Below are positions 47,710-59,597 of a DNA stretch of 64,000 nt, piece after piece. Positions within the stretch are counted from its first letter, which is position 1; the number at the start of each line of letters is the position of its first letter. Origin of the DNA: Ephemerocybe angulata (taxonomy: Eukaryota > Basidiomycota > Agaricomycetes > Agaricales > Psathyrellaceae); assembly GCA_013368325.1 (NCBI GenBank), contig JAACJK010000228.1, forward strand, positions 186,001-250,000, read 5' to 3'. Under the pieces are notes generated by a model. The model searched no databases, was not told the origin of the DNA, and was given only the letters and a program-made list of their open reading frames with translations. A program made the translations under genes and the position numbers.

Positions 47710-48535
47710 GGTGGATGGGAGATGAATCGGGAGATGGATGGGCGAGGTACTATGAAAAGGAAGGAGGAAGGCAATGAACGATGTGATGCAAAGGGCACGC
47801 CTTGAGGTTATGGGAATAACCTGCTGACAAGATAAGATAAGATCAAGAGATCAGGCCATCACGCGCCGGCACGAGGAAGGTGTCAAGGACACTTTCCATC
47901 GACAGCGAATGCCTTGGCTCTCCCTTCCAAAAACATCTCTAAACCGGTGTGACTTTATGATGAAAATGCATGCGTATTCCTTGCGGAGAAGGATATAGCG
48001 GCCCATACCCATTGAAGAACGGCTAAAGCGCGGCCGAAGTCTGGGCTTCCACATTGAAGTTATCATTATTTTCAAGCGGTTCTGCCTCGTGCGAGGGCTG
48101 TGTTTTAGCTAGATGGCTTTTCAACAGGTTTCCGATGCAGGTAGTAAGGATGAATGTACATATTAGATAGCCTTTGGTCAATAAGTACATCCATCCATCG
48201 ACTCACAGAAATCAATGCCGTCGGGTGGCGGCTCGCGAACCTTACCAGTGACATGAAGAATTGGTACAGGTGCAGTATATCGTTGGCGCATACGGTATAG
48301 TCTACGATGCGCGTGATCCCCGTGACGATGGCACATGTTGGGACTTAGCCGTTTGTCCCACAGGGATTCTGGAGAAGACCTTACCCCCCACTGGGTGCGC
48401 TTCAATCTGTCAATACAGTTTCCCTCATCCTCAGCATTAATCAAAGGTATCGACTTAATTGGGCACCCCCGATTTCGAAGTACCGTGAGCACAATTGGAC
48501 AATTTCGATGCGATGGGTTTGAGGAAGCGGTTCGA
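46420..48535. repeat. Segmental duplication carrying the Rpn6 relic, copy 1 (partner 59598-61441)
   Basis: The match starts near GATCCGGCGTAAGGGAAAG (46450) and runs to GATGCGATGG (48515) in the same order and strand as 59.6-61.4 kb. A stretch of about 350 bp around 47.83-48.18 kb is present only here. The last C-terminal Rpn6 exons (below 46420) are absent from the partner. Confidence 0.85.
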
Positions 48536-48887
48536 GGCTGACCATTAATTAAACAGCACCATAATATCCCGTTTCGATTTCTATTGTTAAAGGGATACAT
48601 CATCTGTGTATTATCAATACACTGCCATTTGGTCCTAATAAAGCCCGCGGAGACACTGCCGGGGAGATTGAATGAGGCGTGCTACATCTTGGCTTGGGCG
48701 TCTATTTCATTGATCAATGTAATGGGCGATGGAGCTGCACTGCTGTGTAACATGTTCGATCTCATGTTCACCGAGGATGTTTTATCAACCTCGATATATA
48801 GCACGCACACTGCATCCTACACCCAATAATCAAAGTGATCGAGAAACCGCACGGGGGAATGCACAACCGTCCTGTTAGATCCAACGC

Positions 48888-48986
48888 AAGAACCAAGGTT
48901 GTTGAGCTGTACAGGCATACTCGCATGGCCCTCTGGGGTGATCTCCATCGCTTTCAAAAACCTTGAGATTGACTTTGCGATGTCGT
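48888..48986 (-). pseudogene. Single-TPR relic, second copy
   Basis: This is the same fragment as at 28688-28790 (SISRFLKAMEITPEGHASMP on the minus strand), duplicated as part of the larger block. Confidence 0.7.
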
Positions 48987-49282
48987 CTAACGTCCCTACA
49001 GTATGCTACATCGTGGCATGGGCGCCTATTTAATGTGACTGGGAAAGGCGTAGATAAGATGGCATTTCGAAGGGTGCGTTCGAAGCTTCCATTCACAGCT
49101 GTTTAGCCTTAAAACAGGTGTTCCCTCTTGGTCGTCACCGGTGTGTAACGTCCCTACAGCATGCTGCATCGTGGCATGGGCGCCTATTGAATGTGACCGG
49201 GAAAGTCGGTGAGGGTGCGTTCGAAGCTTCCATTCACAGCTGTATAGCCTTGAATAGGTGAGTTCCCTCGAAGTCGTCACCG
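48984..49282. repeat. Two tandem copies of the ~150-bp upstream module, second site
   Basis: The order and sequence match 28793-29090. The second unit starts near 49147. Confidence 0.8.
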
Positions 49283-51823
49283 TCAGCATAGTTTCACAGT
49301 CCTGCAGAAACGAGGCAGCGCAGCACGGCGTGCCGTTTTCGACTACTCGACATTTTAAGATTTTTCGTGATATCGTCGTGATATCGAGAATAATCGAATG
49401 CGGGGCTCGTTTCTGAGACCCCATGTACCCTCTCCCGTACCATCATACCGTGACCATCCTTTATTCAGTAGTGGGTGGTCTTTTGAGCTGTGCGCTGGTT
49501 CGCCCAACCTCCAGCCCTAAAGAGTCGGAAGAAGCTCTTATAGTATAATATCTGCAATGAAGAGGTCGGCGTAGTGAATGAATTCGATTTGAAAGGACGC
49601 CCCACTCACCTCCCCACTGTCATGCGAACGACCTTTCGAAATTTAGAGGCAGTACGGGGTCGGATATCAATCAATCCACGCCTCTCTCACCCGACTTTCA
49701 CCTAGACTCAAATCTCGCCACTTGCGCGCATAAGAGATGATAGCCTCAGTGCGCCAAGGATTGGGCGAGCCGCAAAGAGACTAGAAATAAGGTATGTGGC
49801 CGTTATTCGCACAGATTCAGTGTGTTTGCCGGCTAGACAGCTGAGAAGTTAACTTGACAGGGAGGTGGTGCGACGAGACACCCTGGGCCTGATACTGTGA
49901 GTACGTTAGTGCGCAGAAGCAAGTATATCAGTAAATGATTGCCCCAGAGCGAGAGGCCCATTGAGGCACGTCGGATGATGGTGCAAACAAGGGGCAGAAG
50001 AATGAATGCAGACAAGGCGAGGTGAGGACAGGTATGTCTCGGCGGCGCGAGGATACGACCAGCTATTCATCCTTCAACCTTCGACAGGTCGAGCAGCCGC
50101 ACTGAACGCAGTCCCAGGCTTTTGCACAACAGTGACAGATGCGCTGCGAGTCCCTCTGCAGTACATGCCACAGCCCTTCAGAGCCAATGCCGAAGTGCAG
50201 TCGTTGCACAGTCGCCGACCCGATACCTCATACAACGCATGCTACGTATCGCTGATTGGGAACAATGCACGCACTATACGCACGCTTGTGAGCTGGGTGT
50301 GTGGAAGCGTAGATCGAAGCGGGCATTGAAGTGGGGGTCAAGGTGGTAACACCCAGTCCATCGCTCATACCCGCCAACGACGTATGTCCAAGAAGACCTC
50401 GGTAAATACGAGTTCGGGAACGCGGAGGGCAAGAGGCCATGCTAGGGGTCGCGGGGCGCCGAAGTCTTAGTACGTGGACATCAAAGGGAAGAGGGAAGAT
50501 AGGGCGCACCTGGGAAGGAAGGTGCAGCCCGAGACCCCACTAAACGACCGATCCTTCTCTAACTTCGAGCCCTTGGGCACTTTCCTTGACACACGTTAGC
50601 CGATGTGATGTCTGAAGACTCGGGAAGGAAAGGGCGCACTCTGTCGCCGTGGGTTGTGTGTTCACAATGTCGGCCAGTATCTGAAGTGGGTCTCCCTTCG
50701 TTACCGCTCAACTCGTCCTTCGTTCCGTGATGCCCGCGCTCCAATACCAGGCCAGGATCCCATTCGCGAATCGCTCGCTCTTCGTCAACCTCGACCTTGC
50801 TTTTCTCGCATACAACTGCTCCCTCTTCTCCCGACCCTATCCTCCTCTCTCCTCATACTCACACCCCCGCTTCTACCATATCATCCCTCCACCTCCATCC
50901 GCTCAATCTTCTTCGCCTCTCTCCTCCTATGTGTATCCCCGTCTCCTCTCTTCCGATCGTCCGATTCATCGACCCACCAGAACATCGTTCTAACCCTAAA
51001 ACATTTCAACATCCGCCTTCCGACAGTCGCAGGTAGGCAACTGATGGGCATATTCAGCGCCGACGCCAACCCCTTCCTGGAAGATGCAGAGGTAGCACTG
51101 GGCGTTGGGACGGAGCGGCGGGTGCGATATGATGTGGTGCTGTGTTTTGGCGGGGCGGAGGGCGGTCCCTGAGTCGCTATTGCGGTCGGAGGGCGTCGAG
51201 CATGACCCAGATTGAGCACTCAGGATCCCAAAGGCATGGCGCGTACATATTCTAGGAGGAGTCAGTTCCATGTATGTGACGTGCGATGCAGGGAGGGGCA
51301 GTCATGGCGGGCGAGGGGGTGTCGGCGCGTCGGCGCTGAAGGGCGAAATGACAGCGACGACGACGACTATATGAGCTGCAGTGAAAGGGCTGAATTTACT
51401 GTCTCAGCTCCAGCACAGGGGATGAGGGTGGGTACTGCGGCTGGAAAGGTACTCACCGGCGTGTTGACGATTACGCGTCGACGGCCCAGCGACGAGGGCC
51501 GTTTCTACAATCGTCTGTCTATCTTCATCACAAAGGTGCGTAATAATATGGTCCAAGAGGCCTGAAAATGAAAGGGGTTTGGCATTGCTCGTCGATGGTT
51601 ATGGTTGTGGTCAAGCAGCGAAACGGAAAACCCCGACCCTCGCGTACGGTAGGCCGGACGTCCGTGGATGGATTCCGAATTCAAGATGGGACTGTCAGAG
51701 ATTGGTCAGAGACCGCGCGATGAGAGCGCCAGTTCGAATCCCGGTATTTGGGTGGATTTGGAGGTCCAAATTTTCGGCGTGAACATATGAATGGATGTAG
51801 ACTGAAGATGTATTATTGTAGAA

Positions 51824-52102
51824 CTACAATGTATCTACCATCTTACGGGACATCTTATCAAATACATCCCACGCACTATCCAAGTCCAACTCCGGGGAGC
51901 CAATAGCAAGGTACGTACGCTCAGCGATAGCGGCAAACTCGAGGGAATACCATGAGACATGCTCTTCTCGTGAGCCCACCTTCCCAGTCAGATACTCTCT
52001 CGCGACATCCTGCCCATCCTTGGGGATTTTGATGAGGCAGTTGATCCCATCGTAAACCTCCGGGTGCTCGAGCGCATCCAAGGGAACATGCTCTGACGGC
52101 AT
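51824..52102 (-). CDS. Hypothetical 92-aa ORF
   Basis: This is a single open frame starting MPSEHVPLDALEHPEVYDG and ending SRKMVDTL. Its composition looks like a real, soluble alpha-helical protein, but I recognise no family. It lies in the block found only in copy 2 of the segmental duplication. It may be a fragment of a larger gene, since the upstream region has possible splice signals but no clear exon. Confidence 0.3.
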   Translation of the reverse strand: MPSEHVPLDALEHPEVYDGINCLIKIPKDGQDVAREYLTGKVGSREEHVSWYSLEFAAIAERTYLAIGSPELDLDSAWDVFDKMSRKMVDTL

Positions 52103-52821
52103 CCTCTTCTCAGCTTGGCGGCGAATTTTGTGGTTGTGGAGCCTTAGAGCCAGGCTAAGGCGAGCTCACACCTTGAGTTCTATAAATTCAACGATATGTC
52201 AGAGGAGGTGGTAATGAATCGCTTCAGGCTATATCAGTTATGCGAGCGGCGGGGCTAGGGGGAAAGACGTCATGCATAGCCTGGCCCTCAACTTGAATCG
52301 CACAAGATGGGGGACCTTTGGGCATTCGACGTCTTTGACATACCAACGGATTGGTTGATGTCGCTTTTGAATCATTCGGTATAACTAGCAATTGGGAGTG
52401 TGGTAAAAACAGGATATTACTACCAATTAGCTCAGAATCGAAGCGAGTCTACCGGTTGGATATGGTGAAGGATGGCGAGGCCGCTATGGTATCAGCTGAA
52501 GTTTTGATACTAGAGTAGGGAGCCGCCCTGTACACCTTCTTGATTTCATATCTCTCTATCCTATCTATATATGGACATGGCTGTGGAGGTACTTCTCGAT
52601 TCAAAGTTCAACGAATGCGGTCAATCAGGGCCCTTCTTGTGATCACATGAAATAGACGCCCGGGGGCACGAGGCTGCATGCTGTGTCAATCTAGCGTCAT
52701 TGACATCAAGAACGTTGGTTCATATCTAAGCTGTGGCATCGCATTTAGATAGACTTATAGCGATGGTCTTATCTGTTTGTAATGCCAGACGCTCAGGATC
52801 AGCACCCATTGCGGGATACTC

Positions 52822-52839
52822 GTGTGTGTGTGTGTGTGT
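52822..52839. repeat. (GT)n microsatellite
   Basis: A perfect GT run of about nine units, absent from the partner region near 31.9 kb. Confidence 0.9.
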
Positions 52840-53479
52840 AGAGTTAGTATCTTTCCACTGCATCTATGCAGTCAGACCTGACGGTAGATGTTGGCCAGTC
52901 CAAATATACCCCGCACTCGAGCTCGTTATTATACATGAAGCTCATCTTTCGATCATCACGATTCACAAGAGATAAGTAGCCTATTTACGCCACTTGAATA
53001 TTAAGACCTGTATTCATCGTCCAGTAATAGTGTAGTGACGTTATGTTGCAATGCTCAAATGAGGACTGGCTGTGCGAAAGCCTTGGGAGGGTGCGCACAC
53101 TGGTCTCCAAACACGGGGTCGGTGCTGTGCTGGGTCAGGCGACGCACTCATCGACATATGACAAGAATAACCCTACCTGGAGCTCTGAACGTTCGGACTG
53201 CCATCAATAAGGGTGAGTTCTATGTCCTGATTAACGGGCCAATACTAAGAATAGGCGCTATCAGAGATGCGAGTTATCAAATTGTATCCAGCACACCGAA
53301 CAGCAGATACCACGCAACGAAAAGAGGTCAGTGTGACTTCTATAGAATAATGATTTAGAATGAGCCTGCCGCAACAACCATGGGCGCTATCACGGAGATG
53401 CGCGGTACCAAATTTTATCAGGTCGTATCCAGTGCGTCGAGCATCTGATATCACACAACGAAAAGATAGGCGCCGTACG

Positions 53480-55660
53480 GGCTCCACGGTGCCGAGCTCT
53501 CCCTAGTTGCCCCTGGTATTTACTGCCCTTGTACTTCGACAAAAGCACGGCTTGCTCCCCCCGAGGTTCGAACTATGGCTGCGCATTTTGTTTCTGTGGC
53601 AACTCAGGGTCAACGACATTATTTTTGTGGGTACCATCCCCGCTGCGCACTCGTTTACGTTTCGGCCTTTTGAAGCCTGCTGAGAGCTTCTAAGTTCTGG
53701 GGCTCAAAATGGCTCAAAGTGGCGGAGTCGATCTCAGGGCTTCGGCTCCGAACTGTGATCTTGCGCAGTGCAAGGAAGCTGATCTAGGCGACGGATCATT
53801 CGACTTGCAAACATCTGGTAGCGGGCTCCTTTTGTTGACACTACTAGTCGAACTGGATGCCCTTCGCAAAATCCAATGAGATAACCTTCCGTACTCTTCT
53901 ATGTCGTTGTTTTTAAAGTTTTGGCAGATGACTTAGGTTTATATCCTCTCCAAACCTTCTCGGGCGACACTGGTATGTGTATGCTAACATCCTGCGCCGA
54001 TGATCGCCATTCAGGGCGGGTGGAGCAGGTGAAAGCAGTTCTAATTTCCGTGCAAGGGTTGACCATATGATTCACAGGAGTATTAAATACCTAAGGCACT
54101 AGACGTAATCAAGGTACATACATATTGTGATTTGACATTTTTAGTTGAGCATCTCGATCCTCGGCGGTCGCTCGCTGGCTCTTCCGACTTCTCAAGCTCA
54201 ACGGCCACTCGCAAGGTCCTTCGATGTACGTAATTTTGAGGACCATCTGAAATCAGTTGGGAGATATTTCCGACTGTACGGAGCCTACTCGGTCTGTAGG
54301 CGAGCATGCATCCCGACGGTATGCTCCCCCAAACGATAGGCGCTGGCTTTCATGACCTCCAAAATGTTACGGCCACCAATAGGCCTGATTGGAAGTAAAC
54401 AAGGACAAATACCCCCAAATGTGTGGTGGCATGCCGCCCGACCCAACTTCCATGTCGTCCCCAACCCGGAATCTGGTAACCTCCCCACCCATGGCGATAC
54501 AGCTCTGGTGTTGCCCTACTTGTACAACTTAAATCGACAAAGACGCGGTATGTTGCCTCCGAATTCCAAGTTCATGACTGCGCATCCAGTTTCTGTGGCG
54601 ACCCGGGTGTCAAGAGCGTTATTTTGGTGTAGCTGCGCACTCGTTATGATCCCGGCTTTTTGGAGCCTTCTGAGGCCCAAATTGGCGTCGATCTCAGGCT
54701 TTCGTTTCCGAACTCTGATTTTTTTCGATGCGCAGCTCAAGGAAGAAATTCTAGGCGACGGTCGCCGATGGATTATTCGTCGCGTCAACACCTTTTCGCG
54801 GCCTTTTATTGTACACATTAGAACTGGATGCTTTTGATTGCAGACTGTAGACTTTTACGTCGTTTTATTTCTATAGACAGCTGATTTGGACGTCCTCTCG
54901 GCTGAGAGTGATATGTGTATGCTCGTCCAACAGATCGCGATTTGGGGCTGGTGGAGGCCAAAATTCAGTTTGATTTCTGTGCTTGTCTAGATGCATGTGA
55001 GTATCAGATAGCTGATGCCCCATATCTATACGGAGTACCTCGACGTTGCCTCTACGCTTCAGCTCCGAGTCCCTGATATCTCGATCCTTACTGCTCGCCT
55101 ACTACTCGCTCATCCTCATGGTTACTTGGGGTACGTAACTCCGCAAACCATCTGAAATAAGCCATGAGGCATTTCCAACTGTTTGGAGCCTACAAGATTT
55201 TCAGAAGAGCGCCCAAAGGCATGCACCCCTAAGGGGAGATGAGCTCTTCAACGCCACCACTGGCATTAGCGTTGGAATTAAACAAGACCAAATGCTTACA
55301 ATTTTTTCGGAACGCGTCCGCCCCTATCGAGGGTCTCCTCTTGTTGTTCCCCATCAACCCCAAGCTCAGAATCCGGAAACGCTCTCACTCATGGCGACAA
55401 CACCTGCCCATTCTGAGATTTATTGCTCTGGAAAAGCTGTTGAATGCGAAACAGCACATGTTTAAACATGTCGTCCCAATCTTTGGGGAAGCACTTGGAG
55501 TCCGAGCATCGCAGCCGACGCGCAGCAGTCGTGCGAGGCGTTTCTTTCATCAAGACGGGCTGAGCTATACCCTGGATACTTATTGCCTATGTTTCATGTG
55601 GACTATGACACATCATCAGGTTTGCACTCGTCCGGACCCCGGCGGTGGCCAGGCAAGTTG
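53480..55660. repeat. Degenerate tandem repeat, period about 0.9-1 kb
   Basis: Blocks recur in order with heavy divergence. TGCGCA(T)...AGTTTCTGTGGC is near 53581 and 54575, GAACTGGATGC near 53850 and 54821, and CATCTGAAAT(C/A)AG...ATTTCC near 54244 and 55150. AAACAAG(G/A)(A/C)CAAAT is near 54396 and 55266. No gene was recognised in any unit. Confidence 0.65.
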
Positions 55661-55840
55661 ACGCCTGTCGTTCCGAGGACGTATGCTCGGGCAACCGTCC
55701 GGCGCATCCGCTTCAGTTGACCACTTCTGTCTAGCTCAGAATCCGATGGAACGTCCTAAATGTATATATCATCCTCAAAACACGGTACTACTGATACAGG
55801 GGTGTCGGAAATCGAGGCAGAGCTCCTTGGTCGCTGTTGT

Positions 55841-56181
55841 TCACTCTGCAGCCGCGGTCTCTACGGCATTGGGAATGGGGGTAGGGGTAGCAGTCTCTGC
55901 GATACTGGAGCTCTGGCTGCGGAAGGTGAGCTTCAATTCCGATATTAAGGTGAGATCCACTTACGTCCAAGTCACGACAGTCGTACTCTCCACGAGGAAT
56001 GGGGAGTACTTGATGATGGTGTGGAAGACACGGGTTGCGGTTAAGACTTGTCCTTCCCCGGCGTGCACGGCAGGCTATGAGGAGGAAGCAGGAAGTTAGT
56101 CCCTTGAGCTCGAGAGATACCGAGATAACCCACCAAGGCGCAGGCAAGGGCGACAGCAAGAGCGAGTTGTTTGAACTGCAT
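55841..56181 (-). CDS. Small secreted protein, 77 aa
   Basis: Three exons read on the minus strand: 56134-56181, 55965-56074 and 55841-55916. They total 234 nt. The first intron (59 nt) contains a perfect ACTAAC branch site and removes an in-frame alternative reading. The protein starts MQFKQLALAVALACALPAVH, a typical signal peptide, probably cut before or near HAGEG. A 35-residue core (TRVFHTIIKYSPFLVEST and so on) and a Ser/Thr/Ala/Pro-rich tail (ATPTPIPNAVETAAAE) follow. There are no cysteines in the mature part, unlike hydrophobins. I do not recognise a family. It is divergent from the laccase gene with 467 bp between the start codons. Confidence 0.75.
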
Positions 56182-56648
56182 GTTTGGGAAGAAAGGCGTG
56201 AAAGGCCTGGGATCGAAGTGAGTACTTAGTATATATCCGCCCCAATCCATTTCCCGATTTGTATACTGATCCAATTCTCATCGACAGATCTCTTCGTCGG
56301 GGGCCATTTCCCGTGAGCGATATCGCGCACGAGCAATCTTCCCTCGCGGTCCGTGTTCCTGACTATTGCCTTTACCCCGCCTCAAGGGCAGATCTGCATC
56401 GTCCCAGAAAAGGGTTGTCCGTGTCGTCTCTTCCGGGCTCTCGTACACACATCGGCGTTGGTCTGCCGTCGACCTCTCATGCGATTGGGGAAGCGAATGG
56501 GCAGTGTCATTCACCTCGGCCGCCCCGTGGTGAAATCCCGATCTGGAGGTCGTCGAAAGACAAATATAAGCCGCCTCCAAATTTCTCCTGACCCCAGGCA
56601 CCCGATACCTTCTCTACTTCCTTATCCTTTGACATACCATCTATTGGC
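56182..56648. promoter_or_regulatory. Divergent promoter region between the small secreted protein and laccase
   Basis: A TATATA element for the minus gene lies at 56230-56236, about 50 bp before its ATG. A TATAA for laccase lies at 56565-56569, about 80 bp before its ATG. The shared 467 bp could allow coordinated control; no known operator was identified. Confidence 0.65.
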
Positions 56649-58709
56649 ATGTTTCGATTCGCCCTCCTCTCCCAGTTCGCCGCCGTTGCGCTAGCCGCTA
56701 TCGGCCCTTCGACCAACCTCTATCTCGCGAACCAGGTCATTGGGCCTGACGGTTTCAATCGCTCGTAAGTTTGAATAACAGCACGGCGACCTTGGATCTC
56801 GCTGACCTTCGGTTTAGAGCCGTCCTCGCAGGTCAAGACGCGAACTCTCTGTCGTTCCCCGGTCCTGTTATACAAGGAAACAAGGTAACTTGGGAACACC
56901 ATCTTATCTTGACCTGAACGTTGACACTGAGGATTTCAGGGCTCGACGTTTAACATCAATGCTATCGATGCGCTGACCGACACTACTATGCTTCGTGCCA
57001 CCAGTATTGTAAGTCTTCACCCATCGAGGACGTGTGGCAGACGTACTGATGTAATATCTTCAGCACTGGCATGGCCTCCTCCAGGCCGGCAGCGCTTGGG
57101 CTGATGGACCCGCTGGCGTCACCCAATGTCCGATTGTACCTGGAAACTCTTTCCAGTACGAGTTCAGCGTCCCCAACCAGGCGGGAACGTTCTGGTATCA
57201 TTCCCACTACTGTGAGCCAGCTCACAGTCCTTTCTATTCGCCGTTCTCACCTGTACTACAGCATCCCAGTATTGCGACGGTCTCCGTGGTGCCATAGTTG
57301 TCTACGACCCGAACGATCCCCATAGTTCTCTCTACGACACCGACAACGAGGACACTATCATCACCATCGCCGACTGGTATGTTTGACTTCACATGTGCAA
57401 GTCTATTGCCCCCTCACGTGCACTCTCGTAGGTACCATACCGTTGCTCCCGAGGCTGGCCTCGTCCCTACTCCTGACTCGACTCTCATCAACGGAAAGGG
57501 ACGCTACGCAGGCGGCCCCACCGTCCCCTTAGCCGCCATCGTCGTCCAGCCCAACAGACGCTATAGGTTCCGTTTAGTCTCGATGTCATGCGACCCCAAC
57601 TTCACCTTCAAGATCGACGGGCATACCATGGCATGTCTTTAGCGCCCTCACCTCCAATTCGCGATTCCCGACTGACCTATCAATCATGTAGACCATCATC
57701 GAGGTCGACGGCACCAACGTTCAGCCCCTCACCGTCGACAGCATCCAGATCTTCGCCGGCCAGCGCTACTCGTTTGTGCTCAACGCCAACCAGGCCATCT
57801 CCAACTACTGGATTCGTGCGAACCCGAACGTCGGCACCACTGGGTACGACGGTGGGCTTAACTCCGCCATTCTGCGATATGTGGGAGCAGCGAACGAAGA
57901 CCCGACCACCACAGAGGACACCAGCACCGCCCCGTTAGCCGAAACCAGCCTGCACCCTCTGACCAACGCCGCCGCGCCAGGTATCGCAGGAGTCGGAATG
58001 GCCGACGTCAACCTTAACCTCGACATTCTCTTTGATTTTGCCTCGCTCAAGTTCCAGGTTAACGGCGCGACGTTCGCGGAGCCTTCTGTGCCCGTCCTGC
58101 TTCAGATTCTGAGCGGTGCGAGCACGGCGCAGGACCTTCTCCCTTCTGGTAGTGTCTATGTTCTCCCCAAGAATAAGGTCGTCGAGATCTCGATGCCTGG
58201 AGGATCCACCGGAAGCCCGGTACGTCGTAGTATATGTCTCTCAGGTCTGCGTACGCTTACTCACAACTATTTCTATTTCGCTTTCCAGCATCCTATCCAC
58301 TTGCACGGCCACACTTTCAGCGTCGTTCGTGCCTCTGGAAGCAGCGACTACAACTACGTCGACCCCGTCCAGCGCGACGTCGTCAGCATTGGCCAGGCCA
58401 GCGACAACGTCACCATCCGCTTCACGACCGATAACTCGGGCCCTTGGATTATGCATTGGTACGTCTCCCAAGCGATGGTACTATCTAAATTCTGACTGAT
58501 GCTTCTCTGAAGCCACATTGACTGGCATCTTGTGCTCGGCCTTTCGGTCGTTTTCGCTGAGGATACGCCTACGATTGCGAGCTCCAACCCACCTGGTGCG
58601 TGCATTTCGTGGATGCGTGAAAGTATGTTCTGCTCACTGTGACTATCCTACTTTAGCTGCTTGGTCCCAGTTGTGCCCGGCGTATGACTCTTTCGGCCCC
58701 GGGCTCTAG
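56649..58709 (+). CDS. Secreted laccase (multicopper oxidase), 515 aa
   Basis: Laccase oxidises phenols by one-electron steps and reduces O2 to water; in fungi it serves lignin breakdown, pigment or stress roles outside the cell. Ten exons fit: 56649-56764, 56818-56884, 56940-57008, 57064-57211, 57262-57376, 57432-57630, 57692-58219, 58289-58458, 58513-58595 and 58657-58709, in total 1548 nt. The protein has a signal peptide ([16 protein letters not shown]) and all four copper signatures: [50 protein letters not shown] and [19 protein letters not shown]. The axial position by the T1 copper appears to be Leu. It ends [11 protein letters not shown], a usual laccase C-terminus. Intron 6 has a GC donor (GCATGT); all others are GT-AG. 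No defect was seen. Confidence 0.96.
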
Positions 58710-58865
58710 TGGTGACATTTAAGTTAATGGTCGCTGACCTGCTACACCACTATAGTATGTTCAGATGAGTAGCTTATTTAGATTTATGGATATTTGTGGC
58801 AACTCCTTCTGGGGAAATCGCTGAGATACGATTCAGTCATCATGAGAGAGGTCGTGCACCCGCGA

Positions 58866-59264
58866 TTAGGTTAAACTAAGCCCGCTCTCACAAGGCCTAC
58901 CTCCGGGTCTTGTGTCGAGACTACACCCGCGATAAGCAGAGCAGTGGCCAAGAAGGATATTGTCAAACGATGTGTTGCCGTGAACAATTCTGGTCTCTGA
59001 TAAGAGTCGCTTTATGGCAACCGTAGTGTTCTGAAGAGGCCCGGGACTTCGCAGCTTTATCGCAGCCAGCCAGCTCGGGTGAGCGGTTGATTTATGGGCC
59101 CAAGCGCCTAAGCCTGTTTGGGAACTCAATTGAATGATTACTTCTCGCATAGTGCGATCTGGGCATTTGGATGACCCAAGCCAGTTCTCTGTGGACTCCA
59201 TGCTTTGAAATGAATGAATGAATTCGCTTATCTGCTCAGGTGTATGTGCATGGGATGCGAGCAT
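58866..59264 (-). other. Open frame of 132 codons, possible degraded kinase-like fragment
   Basis: The frame contains RIVHGNTSFDNILLG, which loosely recalls the catalytic loop of fungal FunK1-type kinases (an H-D...N-ILL pattern), but the Asp is replaced and nothing else supports a kinase. It is most likely a remnant or a chance frame. Confidence 0.2.
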
Positions 59265-59331
59265 TCCCCTGTTTAATGGTTGGCATAGCTAAACCCGCAG
59301 ACCTGACTTACCTAGCTTACCCTAAGTCAGG

Positions 59332-59355
59332 CTAACCCCTAACCCGCAACCCTAG
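59332..59355. repeat. Short telomere-like stretch
   Basis: Three imperfect units read CTAACCC, CTAACCC and CAACCCTAG in a row, resembling the fungal telomere unit TTAGGG on the opposite strand. It is too short and degenerate to be more than a curiosity. Confidence 0.4.
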
Positions 59356-59597
59356 CGGTGTATTGTGCATAATACGTAGGTTTGAAATAGATTCAATAAC
59401 ACTAGGAACAGCATGAATGAAAATATCGGATATCATCGCCCATGGGTGAATCGGTAATCCGGGTAATCACAACAGTCATGAAGTTAGCACTGCGCGTGGC
59501 AAGCGCGTGGCACCTGTTCGCATCCCCCAAGGCCAATATACAGTCCTTTGCATAATTGGGTGAATGCTTCGAACTTTTTCAATTTTGTCATGTAGCA

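Larger units (their letters stand above)
48520..53240. repeat. Segmental duplication, copy 2 (partner 28350-32290)
   Basis: This is collinear with 28.35-32.29 kb. The main difference is about 0.9 kb of extra sequence at roughly 51.64-52.63 kb, which includes a 92-codon minus-strand ORF. The match ends at AAGGGTGAGTTCTATGTCCTG (53210-53230), the counterpart of the upstream flank of locus C, but no TPR-CHAT body follows here. Confidence 0.8.

Noticed and set aside
51690..51755. A GTTCGAATCC box resembling the B box of a tRNA gene
   Set aside because: The flanking bases do not form a T stem, and no A box or acceptor stem is present at the right distance.
59332..59355. Telomere-like CTAACCC units as evidence of a chromosome end or fusion
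   Set aside because: There are only three imperfect units with ordinary sequence on both sides. It is listed as a minor repeat, but chance is the likely explanation.
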